A DNA stretch of 30,000 nt from Actinidia chinensis (GCA_009663005.1 VIGQ01002016.1:20001-50000); one strand, 5' to 3'; shown: positions 19,901-29,588, numbered from the stretch's first letter. Notes: generated from the sequence alone by a model not told the origin. Numbers and translations: made by a program.

Positions 19901-21074
19901 TTTTATTTCTATTTATGTTTTATATTTCTTTTTTGATTTACTTTTTTTTATTTTCTATTTCTATTTCTGATTTATTTTTCATTTTTATTTTATTTTTATT
20001 TTTTTCTATTTTTGTTATTCAGTTTTTAGATTTTTATTTTTTGTTTCTATTTTAGTTTATATTTATATTTGTTTTCAATTTTTAAATTTTTTTTCTATTT
20101 CATTTTTCTTTTTCTATTACTATTTTTAGTTTCAATTTATCTTATTTTTCATTTTTCATTTTTTATTTTTGTTGTCTATTTCTATTTTTGTATTTTTGAT
20201 TTCCATTTTTGGTTTCTATTTTAGTTTTCAGATTTTGGTTATATTTCTTTTTTCTATTTTTATTTTAGATTCTCTTTATGTTTGTTTTTAATTTTAATTT
20301 TAATTTTTGGTTTCTATTTCTATTTTTTGTTTCAATTATTATATGTTTTCAATTTTTCTTCTATTTCTGTTTTTATTTTCTTTTTCTTTTATTATTTTTT
20401 GTTTGTTTTCTATGTTTTCAAATTTTATTTTTTTTTTGTATTTTCTCAATTTTATTTTTTATTTTCTATTTCTGGTTTGATTTACTGTTTTCTGTTTTCT
20501 TTTTGGTATTTATTTATTTTTTTATATATTTTTTGTTTCAATTTATATAATTTTTTGTTTCTTTTCTTTTTCTTTTTGGTTTTACTGTTTTTAGTTTTCT
20601 ATTTTTGTTCTCTATTTCTATTTGTTTTATGTATCTGTTTATATTTATTTTTAATTTTTATATTCTATTTCTGTTTTCTGTTTTCGATTTTTTTTTGTTT
20701 TCTATTTCTATTCATGTTTTCTTTTTCTATTTTTAGATTTAATTTATATTTGTTTTTAATTTTTATTTTCTATTTCTGTTTGGATTTACGGTTTTCTGTT
20801 TTTTTTTATATTTTATATTTATGTTCTGTTTCTATTTCTATTTTTTATTATTTTTATTTTTATTTATTGTTTTTATTTCGGTGTTTTCAATTTTATTTTT
20901 TGTTTTTATATTGGTATTCAATTTTTATTTTCTATTTTCAAATTTTTTTTTATTTTTGGTTTTTATTTCTATTTCTATTTTCAAATTTGTTTTTATTTTT
21001 ATTTTTTCTTCTATTTCTGTTTTCTAATTCTATTTTTGTTTTAATTTATATTTGTTTATAAGTTTTATTTTCTA
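13911..21074. repeat. 7.2 kb strand-biased T-rich array (TTTCTATTT / TTTTTGTTTTC family)
   Basis: More than 7 kb is built from short words such as TTTCTATTT, TTTTTATTTTT, TGTTTTCTATTT, TTTATGTTTTCAGATTTT and GGTTTGATTTACT. T dominates the plus strand, A is mostly single, and C and G are isolated. Longer units repeat within it, e.g. 16249-16600 against 17398-17760. Many long plus-strand frames rich in Phe, Leu, Ile and Tyr result from the composition and are not genes. The left edge is near TGTTTCCCTTTC (13902) and the right edge at TTTCTAGAATAGG (21069-21081). Confidence 0.9.
15900..18180. repeat. Higher-order duplication inside the T-rich array, ~1.15 kb period
   Basis: A series of landmarks recurs in the same order. 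TTGATATACTTTTTTTT occurs near 16047, 17212 and 18222. The motif GGTTTTATTTTTTATTTTG occurs near 16267 and 17416. TGTATTCAGATTTTATATTA occurs near 16741 and 17871. TGTTTTGATTTACTG is near 16245 and 17395. Offsets are about 1130-1170 bases, so two whole units and part of a third can be followed, with partial earlier copies around 15660-15900. Confidence 0.75.
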
Positions 21075-21083
21075 GAATAGGCA

Positions 21084-21152
21084 ATGGATTGTTGGTTGAC
21101 AGGATACAAGGGTGCGGGTAGAGGCTATGTGGGTCTTCCAGGAGAGAGAGGG
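21084..21152 (+). other. Diverged copy of the LPP-upstream block at the array's right edge
   Basis: It aligns with 3641-3704 across its length (GATTGTTGGTTGACAGG, GGGTG, GGCT, GTGGGTCTTCCAGGAGAGAG). No LPP exon follows. Dispersed-repeat sequence begins within 20 bases. It may be all that remains of another LPP copy. Confidence 0.55.
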
Positions 21153-21169
21153 AGAACATTATTAATTTT

Positions 21170-21640
21170 TTTTTCCTCAGTTTTTTAAATAAAAACAGAA
21201 ATTATTCTTATTTTCAAGAAAACTTTTTTTGAAAACAGATTTTTTTTTTTTAGTTTCTGTTCTAAAACAAAAACAGAGACTGCATTTTTTCCAGTTTTTT
21301 AAAACGAAAAATTACAGAAAATATCATTTTTAGCTTTTTATTAAAAAAACACAAACTGCTTTTTATTCCAGTTTATTAAAACAAAAAATTAATTCTGTTT
21401 TTATTTTCTAGAAAACTGTTTTTTGAAAATGTTTTCGTTTTCAGTTTCTGTTGCATAAAACATAAAACAGTATTTTTCAGTTTTTTTAATAAAAATAGAA
21501 ACCGCACTGTTTAATTTTTTAAACAGAATTTTTTCTGTTTTATTTTGGAGAAAAAATGTTTTTGAAAACAGTTTTCTTTTTCTGTTCGAAAACATAAATA
21601 GAAAAAAATATTTGCATTTTCTTTCGACATTCTTTCTCCA
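21170..21640. repeat. A/T-rich dispersed repeat, partial copy
   Basis: It carries the family's CTGTTTTTTGAAAATG, TTTCAGTTTCTGTTG and TTTTATTTTGGAG pieces. Its part 21399-21606 is duplicated at 22061-22268 with few differences. No end modules are visible. Confidence 0.7.
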
Positions 21641-22040
21641 TTTTCCACTATACCTGCACCAACTCAATAATACTGTCAAGTACTATTCAACCACCAACTT
21701 CAACTGTCAACGACGACTTTTACTGCCAGTGGCCGTTATGCATTGACTATTGAAATACAACTACTAGTAAAAGTTAATTGTTGCGTATGGCGCGACAATG
21801 TAGTGGTGGTGTTAGTGAACAAATTATTCACTGATCAAAAATACAATAAAAAGTAAAATTCTTCTATTGAGTATGACAACGGAGTGTAGCGGCAGTGGCG
21901 GGCCGACAATAATATTGATGAGTTTGTACTTTTTAGGTTGTGTTTGGATTAAGAATTTGATGATAAAAAATATAAAATAAAATGGAAGAAGTAAATAATT
22001 CAATAGCCACAAACGGTTGAATCGTCTTATTTTTTTATTT
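21641..22040. other. Unique spacer between two copies of a 200 bp duplication
   Basis: It has higher sequence complexity, including GGTTGTGTTTGGATTAAG near 21936, a phrase common at plant MITE edges. No gene was recognised. Confidence 0.4.
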
Positions 22041-23390
22041 TTATTTTTATTATCATTTTTTTTTATTTTCTAGAAAACTGTTTTTTGAAAATGTTTTCGT
22101 TTTCAGTTTCTGGTGCATAAAACATAAAATAGTATTATTCAGTTTTTTAAATAAAAATAGAAACTGCACTGTTTAATTTTTTAAACAGAATTTTTTCTGT
22201 TTTACTTTGGAGAAAAAATGTTTTTGAAAACAATTTCCTTTTTCTGTTCGAAAACATAAATAGAAAAAAGCCTTTTTGCAGTTTTTTTCAAAAAAGCAGT
22301 TTATGTTCATTTAACTCGTAACTCGTGAGAATTTTTTTTAAAAAGAAAATTATTTCTGCTTTTATTTTGAAGAAAAATATTTTTAATTTTTTTTTAATTT
22401 ATGTTCAAAAACGGAAAACATTTTTCAAATTTTTAAAACAAAAAACAGAAACTGCTTATTTTAATTTTTTGAAACAGAAAATTGTTTTTCTGTTTCTTTT
22501 GGAAAAAACTGAAAACTGTTTTTAATTCCAGTTTTTCTGTTTAAAAACAGAAACTAAAACAGAAAAAATGACTTTCAAATTTTTTTAAACAAAAACAGAA
22601 AATTATTTATGTATTTATTTTGGTGAAAATAATTTTTGAAACAGTTTTTTTCCAGTTTATGTTAAAAAAAACAATAAACAGTCTTTTTCAGTTTTTTTAA
22701 ATAAAAATTATTTAATATTCTATTTTTTAGATTTTTTTTTTGGAAACAGATTTTTTTTTAAGTTTCTATTTTAAACAAAAACAGAAACCGAAACTTGAAA
22801 CTTCATTTTTTTTTTTAGTTTTTTTAAAACAAACAAAATGTTTCTGTTTTTATCTTGTACAACTGTTTTTTTGAAAACATTTTTGTTTACATTTTTGTTA
22901 AAAAAACATAAAACATCTTTTCAGTTTTTTAAATAAAACCATAACGTGCATTTAAAATTTTTTTTTTTTTGAAACAGGAAATTATTTCTGTTTTTATTTT
23001 GGAGAAAAATATTTTTGAAAACAGTTTTTTTTTTGTTCAAAAACATAAACAAAAAACAGTCTTTTCACTGTTTTTTTTTTAGCTTTTTTCAAAGAAAGCA
23101 ATTTATGTTCATTATTTGAAAAAGCGGTTTTCTTTTCTGTTTTTGAAACCAGTTTTTGCAAAAATTAAAATAAGAACATTTTTTTCTCAACAAAACAAGC
23201 TTGTGCCATGGTTTTTTTAATGCTGCAAAAAGACTGAAATCAAAATAGAGTAAAGTATACATATTTTGGTGAGGGTTGGATTTGAGTTACAATTATGTTG
23301 TTTAATGGGTAACTAATGAGTCACCAACTCATTAGTGACTCGCCCAATATTGAATCAACTCATTCAATTCCCACTCCTAATTAAAAATAA
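22041..23390. repeat. A/T-rich dispersed repeat, long copy with 3' end module
   Basis: It starts with the duplicated 22061-22268 segment, then continues through family interior. The end module lies at 23290-23390: GGGTAACTAATGAGTCACCA, CATTAGTGACTCGCCCAATA and CATTCAATTCCCACTCCTAA. That final phrase matches the inverted terminus at 11932. The 5' module is absent or internally deleted. Confidence 0.7.
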
Positions 23391-23724
23391 CAGATTTTGC
23401 CGCCACCACCACCCAAAAAAAAATGGTTGTGTTTTCATAACTTACTTTTGTAACTTACTATATTTCGCTGTCTTACACTTTCAAACATTACAAAAAATGA
23501 TAAAGATTATGGAACCACCTTACTTTTGAGTACTTTTATCTTAGAAACACTTTGCTTCATATAGGTATCCTGCTCTTTTGAGAACTTTAAGAGGTACTGG
23601 AGGAGAAAAAAATACCAAAGACTTGACGATGCATCTCACAACCAAAAGATGCTAAAAATCGCAAGTCTTGGCATGAAAAATCGCTTGGTTTTGAAGGTAG
23701 AATCGGTTCAAAACTATAATTCCT
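23391..23724. other. Non-repetitive stretch, nothing recognised
   Basis: No coding exon, repeat-family match or regulatory signature was found. Confidence 0.35.
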
Positions 23725-24300
23725 TATGTTTTCACCAGTACAAACTTAATTGAATAACACATGGACAGAAAGTTCATATCGGTATGGGCCTAAAATGTAA
23801 GAGATTGATATATATATATATAATTAAAAAGTACATGTAGCAAAGTGAAATTTAGGTAAAAGTGTAAGGCGTAAAGTGTAATATCTCAATTATGTTGTGC
23901 AAAAAGGTGTTTTCTTCCAACCTTCCTTTGATTAAGGATCCCTTTGATAATTCTTAAAAGCCAAGTTTTTTTTAAGCTTACTATCAAAGAAGTCAAAAAT
24001 TTTTAGTTTTTTTATTTTTCTGGCTTTATTTTAAATAAAAATAAGCAAAAATAAAAAAATAAGAAAATAAAAAAGCCACTCTGACTGACTTGTTTACTTA
24101 TTTTAATGCAAAAAAAGCCAGTCGAAAAACTCAAATAAGCTGGTTCCAAACGAAAGCCTAAGGGTCACGTGCATCTTTCCACGGAGACACATGCTCTAAT
24201 GTTGCCAGTAAACTTAAATTGGAATAACACACATAAACAGGAAAGTTCAAATATTGGTGGTACCTGTCCTAAAGGTAAGAAGTTAATTGTACAATTAAAA
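23725..24300. repeat. Diverged direct repeat pair (23725-23830 and 24195-24300)
   Basis: Shared landmarks in order are CCAGTA, AAACTTAA, TTG, GAATAACACA, ACAG, AAAGTTCA, TAT, GG, CCTAAA and GTAAGA. A MITE-like element (23941-24160) lies between the copies. A plus-strand frame in the second copy (24169-24354) is open for 61 codons but has no motif. Confidence 0.6.
23941..24160 (-). mobile_element. MITE-like element, copy 1
   Basis: It is an A/T-rich hairpin-prone stretch with right edge AAATAAGCTGGTTCCAAACG. Read in reverse this gives the CGTTTGGAACCAGCTTATTT edge common to plant MITEs. Its inner part on the minus strand (TTTTTTTGCATTAAAATAAG, GTCAGTCAGAGTGGCTTTTT) matches 24930-24975 on the plus strand. 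Confidence 0.45.
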
Positions 24301-24887
24301 AATAAAAAAGTTGCAATTGAAAATGTTACAGGTACAAAGGCCATATATCAATAAGCGTGTTAAAGTAGTGTTATGTTGGCTTTTCTAATTATCAAGTGGT
24401 GAAACAAGGAATTTCCACTTGTTGCATTGACCAAATACACTTATTTAATTGGTGAAAGTGGTAAGGTGGGCCAGACCCCAATTAAAGGAAAGAATAAGCT
24501 CGTTTCGGACCCATATTAAACCCTTCCAAAAATACTTTATATCGGGTTGGTAATTTACAGACGCTATCATGAGATTCTGAAAATACATTGAAGCCCTTCA
24601 GATTTATACATATTCGGAGATTCGTGTAACACTATCCATTTTTCCAATACGCCTTCTTTTAAATGTGGTGGCTTTTTTGGTGGTGTATTTTTTTCTTTAT
24701 TCTCTTTTCTCTCTATCCTTTTTCTTGAATGTGGTTAAGATTTCATACGATATGTCCGTGTTTTAGTAATGTTTTCAATTTATATCCGTTTGGTTGTTGA
24801 GAAAACTGTACGGGGTGAAGTGGTGAATCTGAAGTGGGAATGAAAAAACAACTCAACATTAAACTGTGAAAAGATACATGCCTCCGT
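24301..24887. other. Intergenic stretch, nothing recognised
   Basis: Mixed composition, no long frame, no splice-flanked exon-like segment and no family repeat. Confidence 0.35.
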
Positions 24888-25060
24888 TTGGCACTAGTTG
24901 TTTCATTTTTTTTTTTTTGATTTTTTTGCTTAAAATAAGCAAAAAAAAATCAATCAGAGTAGGCTTTTTGCCCTTAATTTAGTAAGTAAAATAACAAAGA
25001 CAAAAAAAAAAAAAAAAAAAGTCAAAAAAAAATCTAATAAAAGGCCATCATCATATTAAT
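24888..25060 (+). mobile_element. MITE-like element, copy 2 (opposite orientation)
   Basis: It starts CCTCCGTTTGGCACTAGTTG. It continues TTTTTTTGCTTAAAATAAGC and ATCAATCAGAGTAGGCTTTT, matching the minus strand of 24060-24120. Poly-A slippage lies near 25002-25020. The two copies are about 0.8 kb apart and inverted relative to each other. Confidence 0.45.
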
Positions 25061-25545
25061 TGGATCAAAATGAGACTTGATATATTTAACTCATTTAGGG
25101 TACGTCATAGATGACTTAAAAATATATTTAATCTAATTAACCCAATAAAAGACCCAACTTATCTAGCCCAAAGAGAAGGTCTTTCATTATAGACTCATGA
25201 GATTTTTTTTAGATTTTTTTGTTTAAAAAAAATTTATTTCTGCTTGAAGAAAAATATTTTTGAAAACAATTTTATTTTTTTCAATTTCTGTTCAAAAACA
25301 GTAAATATTTTTCAATTTTTTAAAACAAAAAACAGAAAACTGCTTATTTTATTTTATTTTTAAACAGAATTTTTTTTTAATTTTTATTTTGAAAAAAACT
25401 GAAAACAATTTTTACTTCCAGTTTTTCTGTTTAAAAACAAAGCTAACAAGAAATCCCGAAAAGAAAAATGTCTTTTTCATTTTCTTTTTCAAGTTTTCTT
25501 AAACAAAAAACTATTATGATTATTTTTCAAAGTTGGTTCTCGTTA
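25061..25545. repeat. A/T-rich dispersed repeat with 5' end module
   Basis: TCATTTAGGGTACGTCATAG, GACCCAACTTATCTAGCCCA and GGTCTTTCATTATAGACTC (25092-25197) repeat the module at 6090-6200. A/T interior follows to about 25540, where it stops against the GC-richer direct block. Confidence 0.65.
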
Positions 25546-25624
25546 CATAAGTTTAGAACTAATGGTTAATTATTTGGGTCATTTCTCGGTCATGCCCACT
25601 GAAAGCATTTTTCTTCTTTTCGGT

Positions 25625-25981
25625 GGGCTTGACACGGCTCAGCCAATTTTTTCCGAGTTTGGGCAGGCCCTTCCCAAGAGCATCGGCGGGCTCAAGCTGG
25701 TCCAGCTCATCTGTCAAATGCTCTGGTCAAGGCCCAAGTTTGACACAGCTGTCAAATGGTCAAGTCCAGGCCCAAGTTTGACCCACAGCTGTCAAATGCT
25801 CAAGTCCAGGCTCAAGAGAAATTTCTTGGGGTTCAAGTAGAATCAGCCTTACCAATATATAGTACAGTATATACACAGTTGTTAAAAGAGCATTAAAAAA
25901 AGGAAAATTAGAAACTAAAGTAAAAAATATATATATGGTAATAAGGATTCGGGGAGATTTTTCAGATCTTGATTCGCACGC
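25625..25981. repeat. GC-richer direct repeat block, copy 1
   Basis: It carries GGGCTTGAC, CTCAGCCAATTTTT, GTTTGGGCAGGCCC, AAGAGCATCGGCG and AGCTGGTCCA, and ends GGTAATAAGGATT to GATCTTGATTCGCACGC. The same order occurs at 29589-30000. Inside are about 2.6 tandem units of 38-40 bases starting at 25714, 25752 and 25792, each with TCAAATG and CCAGGCCCAAGTTTGA. One junction (near 25738-25755) forms a near-palindrome, TTTGACACAGCTGTCAAA. The block's origin is unknown. Confidence 0.8.
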
Positions 25982-25990
25982 AAGCGTTAC

Positions 25991-26043
25991 CCTCTCTCTC
26001 TCTATATATATATGTATATATATACACATACACACACGCACAC
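25991..26043. repeat. Compound CT / TA / CA microsatellite
   Basis: CTCTCTCTCT is followed by TATATATATGTATATATA and then CACATACACACACGCACAC. The three dinucleotide runs follow each other without gaps. Confidence 0.9.
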
Positions 26044-26530
26044 TTCTTTAGAAACAATTTTCCAGTTTTTTAAACAAAAAACAAAAACTGTTTTTTCAAT
26101 TTTTTTTAAAACAGAAAATTATTTTTGTTTTATTTTGAAAAAAACTAATTTTTTTCTTCCAGTTTTTCAGAAACAAAAACAGAACAAAGTCTTTTTCAAA
26201 TTTTTTAAACAAAAACGGAAATTACTTTTTTTCTCCTCAGTTTTGTAAACAAAAACAGATATTGCTTTTTTTTCAAATTTTTAAAACAAAAAATACAGAA
26301 AATATCCTTTTAAACTTTTTTTTAAAGAAAAACAAACTGTGTTTTATTCCAGTCTTTTAAAACAAAAAAATTATTTTTGATTTCATATTCTAGAAAACTG
26401 TTTTTTGAATTTTTGAAAATAATTTTCTTTTTCTGTTCAAAAACATAAATAAAAAACAGCATTTTTTTTAATTTTTTTTCCAATTTTTTTTTTTTTAAGA
26501 AAGCAGTCTATTGAAGTTTTTTTTATACCT
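26044..26530. repeat. A/T-rich dispersed repeat, interior copy
   Basis: It contains CCAGTTTTTTAAACAAAAAA, AAACAGAAAATTATTTTTG and TTCTAGAAAACTGTTTTTTG pieces of the family, without end modules. It lies directly upstream of the candidate promoter. Confidence 0.7.
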
Positions 26531-26629
26531 ATATAATAATAATATGAAATCTTCCAAATCTTTTTCAGACTATTTTGTACTCGAATAGGAAAACGGCTAC
26601 TCTCTCTCTATATGCAGTTGGTAGGAATA

Positions 26630-26718
26630 TGAATTATGACAGCTTTCTTTCTCTCTCTATACGGTTAGACGCTTTCTTTCTCTCTCTAAGCTGTTAGTGG
26701 TCCAGCTTTCTTTTTCTC
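26630..26718 (+). repeat. Tandem CT-rich promoter-proximal repeat, three units
   Basis: Units start with AGCTTTCTTTCTCTCTCTAT, ACGCTTTCTTTCTCTCTCTA and AGCTTTCTTTTTCTCTATAA; the third runs into the TATA box. Spacing is about 30-40 bases. Such repeats could bind the same factor repeatedly, which is inference. Confidence 0.6.
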
Positions 26719-26725
26719 TATAAAA
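26719..26725 (+). promoter_or_regulatory. TATA box, candidate plant promoter
   Basis: TATAAAA is followed by a CT-rich initiator region (CTCTCTTTCCGCTCTCTCTC, 26758-26820) typical of plant transcription starts. Leader block B, homologous to block A at 960-1400, lies downstream. This is the best-looking promoter in the window. Confidence 0.6.
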
Positions 26726-26890
26726 CCAGTCTTCTCACTCACCCTGTCTCCATTCTCCTCTCTTTCCGCTCTCTCTCTAAACCAAGCAACGAGAGCTTCT
26801 CTCTCCCCCCTCTCTCTCACTATTCCAATCTTCCGTCTTCGCCTTCGTCTTCAGATCGTTGAGGCCAAAACCTGCAGTGGCAATGCCACT

Positions 26891-26968
26891 ATGGTGGTGG
26901 TGTTCTCAGAGAAGCCATGTGTGCGAGGTCAGTGTTGCACCTTGAAGGCCCTTGTTAAAACCGTTTAG
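26891..26968 (+). CDS. Small open frame in the leader, 25 codons
   Basis: ATG opens MVVVFSEKPCVRGQCCTLKA and closes at TAG after LVKTV. It lies about 165 bases after the TATA box, so it could be an upstream reading frame. A faint resemblance to the start of glutaredoxins (VVVFS...CC) is not supported further downstream. Treat as unassigned. Confidence 0.22.
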   Translation: MVVVFSEKPCVRGQCCTLKALVKTV

Positions 26969-27184
26969 TTCCCTGTACTATTCTAATGTTCTCAACCCTA
27001 ATTACACAGCTTCTAACAGCGCACACCGCCTGCTTGATAAAAATCCCAGTGAGTATACGAGTTGCTCTGAGATTGGCCGAGGCAAAATTCCATACGAGTT
27101 ATTTTCTTTGTTATCCTTACGGTCATTGAATGGTTCCCGCTTGGTGCTTCTTTATATAATATGTTATACGTTTTTCCCCTGCCC

Positions 27185-27475
27185 ATAATCTTCAATATTA
27201 CTATTCTCTAGGGTCTCTGAATTTGATTTTCGATTTTTATGTTTACAGGCCAAACGGATGAAATCAAACCGCTCTTCCATAACAGTTGTGTTCAGCCATT
27301 CGACATTGTCTGCCTCGACGGTCTCCTCTCTATCTCTAAGAACTATCTCTATTCTCCTCCATATCGGTATTTTATAATGCGTTTTATGGATATGAATGTG
27401 TAAATATCTTTGGCATTTTTTTTGATTGTCATGTGATTGTTCAATCATCTCTAGCTTTCTCAAGTGAAGGAAGCT
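27185..27475 (+). promoter_or_regulatory. Leader-like block B, homologous to block A
   Basis: It shares with 1050-1370 the landmarks TAATCTTC, CTAGGGTCTCTGA, TTTTCGATTT, CTGCCTCGACGGTC, GATATGAATGTGTAAAT and TGATTGTTCAAT. Substitutions and single-base indels separate the copies. It probably represents a leader exon and intron of the gene driven from 26719. Confidence 0.5.
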
Positions 27476-27691
27476 TTCGAAAACTGCTGTAAGGCTCTAT
27501 CTCTCTCTGTTTTAATGATATGACTGTTATGATCTGTTATTGACATTGAATTTGGATAATTTAGTATCGATTAGGTTCCATTTGGAATAGTGGCATTGAA
27601 GTTGAACTCTATTGATTAGGTTGAGAAGGTGGACAATAATGGGAAACTCATACGTCTAACATGAACGTTGCTTCAACCCAGCATTAGAACT

Positions 27692-27812
27692 ATGGCTTTT
27701 GACTACACAGACTGGTTTGCCGAACACCTGAATAGTACCGGAAGTCCAAAAGGTTCGTCTTCACTGAGAACTGGCATTTCGGCTCTCTATAATGATCCAT
27801 TCTATCTGAAAG
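27692..27812 (+). CDS. Candidate first coding exon, unidentified protein
   Basis: A CTTCAACCCAG acceptor ends at 27681, with the ATG 11 bases inside the exon. The frame MAFDYTDWFAEHLNSTG continues through GSSSLRTGISALYNDPFYLK and stops being exon at a GTACTC donor (27813), leaving one base of the next codon. There is no stop and no frameshift over 121 bases, and the composition is soluble and Ser/Gly-rich. With the TATA box 1 kb upstream and a non-coding leader between, it fits a plant gene with a leader intron. The family is not recognised. Confidence 0.5.
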
Positions 27813-28085
27813 GTACTCTGGGTATGTTGATGCACATATTTGTAACTACTATGTAGACTTGTAGTGGCATGTTGTGTTTAATCATTACATATTTTGTTCA
27901 GCACCTGTGATAGATACGACCTAAGCCAAGATCTGCTCAAATTTCTTTTGTGTCTGCAACGTGATGGTGAACCTTAGTGGTTGTAGATTGCCAAACTTGG
28001 AATGCAATGTAAAGTAAACTGACATGTTTACAGCCATCCTTTATGTCTCAATCTATTTGGCTCATTGATGTTTTACCACCAATAG

Positions 28086-28265
28086 AATGTGTGACCCCAT
28101 GCTGTTGGGGAACTCTGAGGACTGATGGGAGAGGTGGGAAGCCAATTTGACGGACTTATAATCTGGCTGGGCGAACTCAAGATTTGGCTCAAGAGCTTGG
28201 TTTATCTTGCAGCCATGGTTCATCTCACGCTATCTGGATACAAGTATAAATTTAGTCTCAATATG
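28086..28265 (+). pseudogene. Candidate second exon of the same gene, with a stop
   Basis: An ACCAATAG acceptor and an ATATG/GTGAGT donor bound the segment. In the phase set by 27692-27812 it reads ECVTPCCWGTLRTDG, then meets a stop near 28148. The same frame continues RTYNLAGRTQDLAQELGLSC before further stops. Another frame (28125-28337) is open longer. Either this is a damaged exon, or the exon bounds are wrong. Confidence 0.35.
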
Positions 28266-28583
28266 GTGAGTTTGTTATTTGTTTATTTATTATTATTTTG
28301 TATACAAACTGCTATACTGCTGGTATTGTTTGATTGAGGTTACCTCTTTCCCTTGTTTACAAATTGATTGTTTATACTGCTCATCCTTAATCATTTGCTA
28401 TAAATCAGTAATTTTTAGGGCAACGTGGCCCTTGTGCGCGTAGGGCATGGGAGGGCAAACTAGAACGTAAAAGGGGGACAATGCTTTGTTATTTCTAATA
28501 CTTGATTTGATGGATCACATTCTACGTAACAGGGGGCAAGGCTACAGAATAGAGGTCCTTTACCATTTGATCCTCTATAGTAG

Positions 28584-28679
28584 CTCCTTGTTTTCTCTAA
28601 ACTGTCCAATGACGTATTCGGTAAAGCTGATTTGGTAGATGTACCCCTAAAACTTGAGCAACTTGAGGAGTTGATGCAT
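28584..28679 (+). pseudogene. Coding-like frame cut off by a dispersed repeat
   Basis: After CTATAGTAG the frame reads LLVFSKLSNDVFGKADLVDV, then PLKLEQLEELMHQKQ. It passes without a stop straight into A/T repeat sequence at about 28680. The charged, non-repetitive residues suggest a real exon. There is no splice donor before the repeat, so insertion of the repeat may have truncated the exon. The protein is not recognised. Confidence 0.4.
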
Positions 28680-29270
28680 CAAAAACAGAACAAAGTCTTG
28701 AGGCTTTTTTTTCAATTTTTTTTAAACAAAAAAACAGAAACGATTTCTTATTTTCGAGAAAAAACGGTTTTTGAAACATATTTTTTTTTAAAATTTCTGT
28801 TCTAAAACCAAGAAAATGCCTTTTTTCTCTAATTTTTTTAAACAAAACAAACGAAACTGCACATTTTTCAGTTTTTTTTAAAAAAAAATTACAAAAATAG
28901 TCTTTTTATTCTTTTTTAAGAAAAAAAACAACACTGCGTTTATTCTCCGTTTTTTAAAACAAAAATTCATCTGTTTTTATAATTTTCTGGAAAACTTTTT
29001 TTTGTAAAACATTTTGTTATCAGTATTCTGTTACAAAAAACATAAAACAGTTATTTTTGCAGTTTTTTAAATAAAAAACGAAACTGCATTTTCTTTTTTT
29101 AAACAGATTTTTTTTCTTGGAGAAAAAAGGTTTTTGAAACATGTGTCCTCTTTCTGTGCGAAAAAACATAATAGAAAAAACAGCCTTTTTTTGCGTTTTT
29201 TTTTTAAAAAGAGTTTTTTATATTCAAATTTTTTGAAAAAACTTTTTTTCTGTTTTGAGAACATTAGGGG
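28680..29270. repeat. A/T-rich dispersed repeat, interior copy
   Basis: It carries AAACAGAAACGATTTCTTAT, TTTTTTAAACAAAACAAACG and TTTTGGTTTTTGAAACA-like pieces of the family. End modules are absent. It interrupts a coding-like frame on its left. Confidence 0.7.
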
Positions 29271-29430
29271 ATGTTGATAACTTTTCTATTTTTCGTGTTT
29301 TTTGGTGTTTATTTAATTTTTATTTTATTTTATTTTATTTTTTGTAAAACAAAAACTAAAAGTATTTTTGTGTTCACTATTTCCATTAATAAATTAAACA
29401 AAACAAAAACAGAAAAACGAAAATAAACCA
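29271..29430. mobile_element. Short MITE-like element with A/T inverted ends
   Basis: The left part GATAACTTTTCTATTTTTCG is mirrored on the other strand by the right part ending CAGAAAAACGAAAATAAACC. A TTTTATTTTATTTTATTTT run lies in the middle. Size and form suit a MITE, but target-site copies are not clear. Confidence 0.4.
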
Positions 29431-29588
29431 CTGCCAGCAGTCTAGTACCGGATGATAGTCCATGTTATTAAGAAAAAGAAAAATCAGGTCAAATGAGTCA
29501 ATGACAACTGATTATTTTTTTATTAAGACCATTTAATTTCCTTTTTTTTCTCTTTCGTGATCCCGACAGCCATTATGGGTGCCAATAT

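Noticed and set aside
20282..21061. 259-codon plus-strand open frame, and similar ones from 13969 to 21061 (e.g. 19242-19883), that look like membrane proteins
   Set aside because: They consist almost only of Phe, Leu, Ile, Tyr, Val and Ser because the DNA is T-rich and rarely forms stops. Overlapping frames are open too, and there are no start context, motif or charged loops.
26891..26968. Glutaredoxin-like start (VVVFSEKPC...CC)
   Set aside because: The cysteine spacing does not fit the CxxC or CC site of glutaredoxins, and no later glutaredoxin motif follows; 25 codons are too few to support it.
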